Shown here in pieces: positions 14,267 through 17,318 of a stretch of DNA of 17,318 nt (position 1 is the first letter of the stretch; the number at the start of each line of letters is the position of its first letter). Location: positions 1 through 17,318 of the forward strand of contig JABHDC010000082.1 in the NCBI GenBank assembly GCA_018673255.1, read 5' to 3'. The notes under the pieces were generated by a model. The model worked only from the letters and a program-made list of their open reading frames with translations. It was not told the DNA's origin and ran no database searches. The translations under genes and the position numbers were made by a program. The stretch comes from Gemmatimonadota bacterium. GTDB taxonomy: Bacteria > Latescibacterota > UBA2968 > UBA8231.

Positions 14267-14995
14267 CTACCGCATCAGTGTCGCCGAGACACCCCCGATG
14301 GCGATGAGGCCAATCGCCAGGCGTCGATAGGTCTGTGCGTCGACGCGCCCCTTCACCCACAGTCCTACAGCAGAGCCTGAGATCACACCGGGCAGACCGA
14401 GTACGGTGAGTCGCAATGTCTCGCCGTCGAGGAGACCAAATTGACCAAAGGCAAGCGCCATGAAGCCGTGGAGGAGGAAAAAGTAGCCGATGAGATCGGC
14501 GCGGAAACCCCGGTGCTCCCAGCCTTGCTTGAGGCCGAGTAGAACGATCGGTGGTCCGGTCATGCCGGATCCACCACCGATGACGCCGGACAGAAGACCC
14601 GCGCCAGCCAGGGCCCGCCCCTCATGCACGAAGGGCGCCCCTGGACGAAATGCCAGAGCCACCGTGGCCAGCAGCGTCGTGCAGCCAATGATGGATTGCA
14701 TGGTCGTGGAAGGCAGCGATGCCAGCCCGTAGACCCCCACCGGCATGCCGATCACGCCGAAAAGCAACAGGCGCAGAATTCGACGCCCGGACATCGCTCG
14801 CCGGCATTCCCATACCAGCACCAGCGCCAGCGGATACCAGCTGATCAGTACGACGGGAACCGCCGCAGTGGGAGGGAACAACAGAACAAGAAACGGAACT
14901 GCAATCAGGGCATAACCGAAACCGGTGACGGCCGAGACGAAGGCCGCAGCGCCCAGAATGAGATTCAGCAGTATATCGGTGGGATCGACCGGCAT
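14267..14995 (-). CDS. TauE/SafE-family membrane transporter (probable anion exporter)
   Basis: A 242-residue inner-membrane protein with about seven to eight helices. The opening LILGAAAFVSAVTGFGYALI and the internal repeat SGVIGGGSGMTGPPIVL are typical of the TauE/SafE (DUF81) family, whose characterised members are linked to export of sulfite or organosulfur products. It begins 51 nt from the divergent enolase-superfamily gene and is followed after 31 nt by the sulfatase. Sulfatases release sulfate, so export of a sulfur-containing product is an attractive but unproved link. Only a weak ribosome site precedes the ATG. Confidence 0.88.
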   Translation of the reverse strand: MPVDPTDILLNLILGAAAFVSAVTGFGYALIAVPFLVLLFPPTAAVPVVLISWYPLALVLVWECRRAMSGRRILRLLLFGVIGMPVGVYGLASLPSTTMQSIIGCTTLLATVALAFRPGAPFVHEGRALAGAGLLSGVIGGGSGMTGPPIVLLGLKQGWEHRGFRADLIGYFFLLHGFMALAFGQFGLLDGETLRLTVLGLPGVISGSAVGLWVKGRVDAQTYRRLAIGLIAIGGVSATLMR

Positions 14996-15046
14996 CGTTG
15001 TTGTAAGTTACTCCGTCCCCTCTTCGTCCAGGAAAGGCATTGAACC

Positions 15047-16051
15047 ATGCGTATCCGTCAGGTCGATCTCTTCGAAGTCGAGATTCCCCCGATCCCTCCC
15101 ATCGCCGCCGTGATGCCGAAGATCTACGACATCACCCTCGTCAAGCTGACAACCGATGAAGGCCTCGTTGGCTGGGGCGAGTGCCAGGGCCAGAAAGCCA
15201 ACCTCGAATCCCGCTTCCAGAGCTACGTGGGGCAGGATCCGCTCAAAGTAGATGCCTTCGCTCAGCCCGACCCGATCAACTGCGCCCTGCTCGACATCAC
15301 CGGCCAGGCGTGGGATGTACCCGTGTGGCGACTATTCGGTGCCCGTGTTCGAGAGCGTGTTCCCGTCTCCTACTGGTCCTGCCCGATGGAGCCGAAACAG
15401 ACGGCTGCCGAAGCTGAGGTCGGTGCCCGCCTGGGCTTCACCAACCACAAACTCAAGGCACGTCCCTGGAACATCGTCGAAACCATCCGCCTCATGAAAG
15501 AGGCCGCCGGGGCCGACTACAGTGTCGGCGTTGATCCCAATACGCTGTTCGTGCAACCCTCGGTGGCGGCCCGTCTGGCGGGTGAATTGGAGCCCTTTGG
15601 CACGGTGGCCAACTTCGAAGACCCTGTCCTGAAAGACAATCTCGACTGGTACCGCCTTCTGCGCGAGAAGACCTGGATCCCTCAGGCCCTGCATCTAGGG
15701 GCCCCATCCGGCGTCCTGGCGGCATTGAAGGCGGAGGCCGTGGACTATATCAATCTCGGTGGCACAGCGGCACAGGTGCGCGACTCAGCTGCTTTGGCCG
15801 AGGCGGCCCATGTTCCCATCTGGGTCCAGATGGGTGGCCTGTGCCTCGGTATCCTGGCCGCCTATTCGATTCACCTGCAGGCGACACTGGCGGCGGCGAC
15901 ACTGCCCTGTGATGAGCTTCCACACATGCGCATCGCCGACATCACGGCTGGTTCGCTGGAGTTGAATCAGGGGCACTTCACGGTACCCGAGGGGCCCGGG
16001 CTCGGAATCCACATCGACGAGGCCGTCATCGAGAAATATCGCGTCGCCTGA
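15047..16051 (+). CDS. Enolase-superfamily (mandelate racemase/muconate lactonizing-like) protein
   Basis: Members abstract a proton next to a carboxylate, giving racemisation, dehydration or lactonisation of acid sugars and related acids. In 334 residues the capping domain (about 1-115) has TTDEGLVGWGEC and INCALLDITGQAWDVPVWRLFG. The barrel shows the KxK pair K135/K137 (HKLKARPW), metal ligand D163 (VGVDPN) and E191 (NFEDPV). The third acidic ligand, normally about 25 residues later in a P-x-x-x-GE-like strand, is absent: IPQALHLGAP has H216/L217 there. The enzyme is slightly short for the family (usually about 360-400). AGGAAAGG precedes the ATG. It diverges from the exporter gene across 51 bp. 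It may be a non-canonical subgroup or have lost activity; fold assignment is firm. Confidence 0.9.
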   Translation: MRIRQVDLFEVEIPPIPPIAAVMPKIYDITLVKLTTDEGLVGWGECQGQKANLESRFQSYVGQDPLKVDAFAQPDPINCALLDITGQAWDVPVWRLFGARVRERVPVSYWSCPMEPKQTAAEAEVGARLGFTNHKLKARPWNIVETIRLMKEAAGADYSVGVDPNTLFVQPSVAARLAGELEPFGTVANFEDPVLKDNLDWYRLLREKTWIPQALHLGAPSGVLAALKAEAVDYINLGGTAAQVRDSAALAEAAHVPIWVQMGGLCLGILAAYSIHLQATLAAATLPCDELPHMRIADITAGSLELNQGHFTVPEGPGLGIHIDEAVIEKYRVA

Positions 16052-16106
16052 CGACCGTCGATTCCTGCCGAACCTGAACGTCCGTGTGCACCAACCTCCC
16101 TGTGAC

Positions 16107-16964
16107 TCAGACCTCAGTCAGGGGCAGTGCGTGGTGGATGCCGCGGATGTATCCGAAAGTCTGAGTCAGGGCGCGCTCGACGAGGTCCGCGTCCTGGCCC
16201 CCGGCAACACATTCGACGTAGGAAGGACCGCTGTAGCCACTGGCTCGCAATTTGGCCAACACGAGTGGAAAATCGACGAGGCCGTCTCCGGGGGTGACCA
16301 TAACATCCGGCTCCCCATCCACGACGACACAGTCCTTCACGATGAAACTCGTCACCAATTTGGAGACGTGCTCCACATCAGGCTCAGGACGGCGATCACC
16401 CTTGGTGTAGTAGATGATATTGCCCGGGTCGAAACAGATGCCGAAGGCCGGGTGATCGACACGACGATGGGTCTGCACGAGGTGTTCGACAGTCAGACTG
16501 ATTCCGCCGTGGGGTTTCATCGTGATGGCCACACCAGCCGCTTCGGCCGATGGTGCCACCTGACGCATCAACTCAACGTAGTCCTCGTAGAGCTCTTCCT
16601 TCGAGGTCCCCAGATCCAGGATCCACCCGGCACCCACTTCGGCTGAATTGTCGATGAGACGGCGATACTGGGTCACGGCGTCTTCCAGCCCATTATCCCA
16701 GACTGTACGGCCCAGCACCATGGATGGGGTCAGCCCCGTGTCTCGCGTGATCCGGCCGACATCCTCGAGTTCGGCACTGGTACTGTCAGACCGGATCGGC
16801 TGAACGCCCTGGTTGGCGAAGATCGCCACATGCTGATAGCCCGCCCGGGAGATCCGCAGGCAGGCTTCGGCGAAGGGCAGTTGGTTGAAGGGGCGCGTCG
16901 TGGCGCCGAGAATGTTCGTCGTGGCGCCGAGAATGTTCGTCGTGGCGCCGAGAATGTTCGTCAT
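16107..16964 (-). CDS. Sugar phosphate isomerase/epimerase-like TIM barrel with repeated N-terminus
   Basis: A 285-residue AP-endonuclease-2-like TIM barrel (xylose-isomerase-like fold). After the repeat come RPFNQLPFAEACLRISRAGYQHVAIFA (partial: FAEACLRISRAGYQHVAI), GWILDLGTSKEELYEDYVEL, VAITMKPHGG, FGICFDPGNIIYY (metal-site strand), SFIVKDCVV, MVTPGDGLVDFPLVLAKL and SYVECVAGG with a likely glutamate ligand. Residues 2-22 are three perfect copies of TNILGAT. The start ATG has GGAG 10 nt upstream. It converges with the enolase-superfamily gene (55-bp gap) and lies after the terminator of the barrel gene to its right. Similar proteins often accompany enolase-superfamily genes in sugar-acid catabolism; substrate unknown. 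Distinct from the TIM barrel at 8595-9371 at sequence level. Confidence 0.88.
   Translation of the reverse strand: MTNILGATTNILGATTNILGATTRPFNQLPFAEACLRISRAGYQHVAIFANQGVQPIRSDSTSAELEDVGRITRDTGLTPSMVLGRTVWDNGLEDAVTQYRRLIDNSAEVGAGWILDLGTSKEELYEDYVELMRQVAPSAEAAGVAITMKPHGGISLTVEHLVQTHRRVDHPAFGICFDPGNIIYYTKGDRRPEPDVEHVSKLVTSFIVKDCVVVDGEPDVMVTPGDGLVDFPLVLAKLRASGYSGPSYVECVAGGQDADLVERALTQTFGYIRGIHHALPLTEV
16897..16959 (-). repeat. Three perfect 21-bp tandem repeats in codons 2-22 of the TIM-barrel gene
   Basis: Three identical head-to-tail 21-bp units occupy 16897-16917, 16918-16938 and 16939-16959. Each encodes the same seven residues (TNILGAT, in frame), directly after the start codon. The lack of any base difference points to recent expansion, probably by strand slippage. 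Confidence 0.97.
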
Positions 16965-16987
16965 GCCTTCATAGCTCCGTCAACGAC

Positions 16988-17025
16988 AAGAGAAAGGGCC
17001 ACCCCGATGTGACACGGGATGGCCC
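16988..17025 (-). terminator. Intrinsic terminator after the outer-membrane barrel gene
   Basis: Leftward, the RNA would form an 11-bp stem (GGGCCATCCCG with CGGGGTGGCCC, one G-U pair) and an 8-nt loop, followed by the T-rich stretch TTTCTCTT. Arms are at 16996-17006 and 17015-17025. It ends the transcript of the gene at 17125-17318 before the TIM-barrel gene, which then needs its own promoter. Confidence 0.85.
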
Positions 17026-17115
17026 TGATGAATATGTGGCTCTTCGACTCGCTCTGTCGATGGGACAGCTACTGCCGGGCTATTACTGTCAGACTGCTGC
17101 TGCCTGAGGCGATTG

Positions 17116-17139
17116 GCTGCCAGACTAGAGCTGCCAGAC
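17116..17139. repeat. Short direct repeat spanning the barrel gene stop codon
   Basis: GCTGCCAGAC occurs at 17116-17125 and again at 17130-17139, separated by 4 bp. The stop codon of the barrel gene (17125-17127) falls at the junction. A related TGTCAGAC lies about 30 bp to the left. Confidence 0.6.
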
Positions 17140-17318
17140 GAGCGAGAAGCGATGGGAGCCGTTGGTTTCGGTCAGGTCGAGTGGAATGTGGTATCCGTAG
17201 TCGAAGAGCAATTGGTTCCAGCGGTAGCCGAGACCGGCATTCAGATCACCGGAGGCATCATCTTCGAAGATGCGGCTGCCACCACCACGCAGCATCAGGC
17301 CCTCGACCAGCTTGGTCT
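17125..17318 (-). CDS. C-terminal end of an outer-membrane beta-barrel protein (5' part beyond window)
   Basis: Only the last 64 codons are present, open to the right edge. The fragment reads TKLVEGLMLRGGG, DLNAGLGYRW, FDYGYHIPLDLTETNGSHRF and a final SLVWQL before TAG. Alternating aromatic/hydrophobic strands and a 'DYGY...L..THRFSL'-type end are characteristic of outer-membrane barrels of the PorV/PorQ-like kind found in FCB-group bacteria. The terminal residue is Leu instead of the usual Phe, which is unusual for barrel assembly signals. A terminator hairpin lies about 100 nt downstream. Barrel identity is likely; the exact family is tentative. Confidence 0.68.
   Translation of the reverse strand, partial: TKLVEGLMLRGGGSRIFEDDASGDLNAGLGYRWNQLLFDYGYHIPLDLTETNGSHRFSLVWQL

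Noticed and set aside
16897..16959. CRISPR-like array
   Set aside because: The units are head-to-tail without spacers and keep a coding frame, so this is a tandem repeat within a gene.

Overview
The window looks like chromosomal DNA of a GC-rich, diderm, heterotrophic bacterium. Evidence for diderm: an FGE-like lipoprotein, a C-terminal outer-membrane barrel fragment, a PspA envelope-stress locus and sigma-54 control. The mix of sugar-phosphate-isomerase-like TIM barrels, an enolase-superfamily enzyme, a sulfatase, an M20 amidohydrolase and a barrel end resembling the PorV/PorQ-type family recalls uncultivated FCB-group lineages such as Latescibacterota. That placement is an inference from gene content only. 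No rRNA, tRNA, transposase, phage gene or CRISPR array was seen.

Region 1 (1-5132, leftward): a phage-shock-protein-like operon. Order of transcription is pspA, a two-helix membrane protein with a winged-helix-like tail, two paralogous small membrane/coiled-coil (PspB-like) proteins, a 49-residue hydrophobic microprotein, a soluble TPR-histidine kinase, and an NtrC-type sigma-54 response regulator that runs off the left edge. Genes are separated by 4 to 25 nt or overlap. Upstream of pspA is a textbook sigma-54 promoter (TGGCAC-N5-TTGCA). It is preceded by an IHF-like site and by two TGGCG-N5-CGCCA palindromes whose centres are 32 bp apart, about three helical turns. The layout resembles the Escherichia coli pspA control region, but the regulator at this locus is a two-component pair rather than the receiver-less PspF. 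The simplest model is a self-amplifying loop: the last two genes activate the promoter of their own operon. A 7-codon leader ORF with a strong ribosome binding site lies in the pspA 5' leader.

Region 2 (5133-7625, rightward): a sodium/solute symporter (SSS family), then a lipoprotein with an FGE-sulfatase fold that lacks both catalytic cysteines. A strong hairpin at 7669-7696 separates it from the next, convergent block.

Region 3 (7708-14995, leftward): a catabolic gene series. In transcription order it encodes a TauE/SafE-type exporter, a Cys-type sulfatase, an isochorismatase-like cysteine hydrolase, an NAD-dependent epimerase/dehydratase, an M20 amidohydrolase, a TIM-barrel isomerase/epimerase and a D-amino-acid-aminotransferase-like class IV enzyme. 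The last three are tightly packed, with a 17-nt gap and then a 1-nt overlap. Together they suggest use of a sulfated and/or amide-linked organic compound; the substrate cannot be read from sequence.

Region 4 (15047-17318): an enolase-superfamily (mandelate racemase-like) enzyme divergent from the exporter gene; a convergent TIM-barrel isomerase whose first codons are a perfect triple 21-bp tandem repeat; an intrinsic terminator; and the C-terminal end of an outer-membrane barrel gene entering from the right edge.
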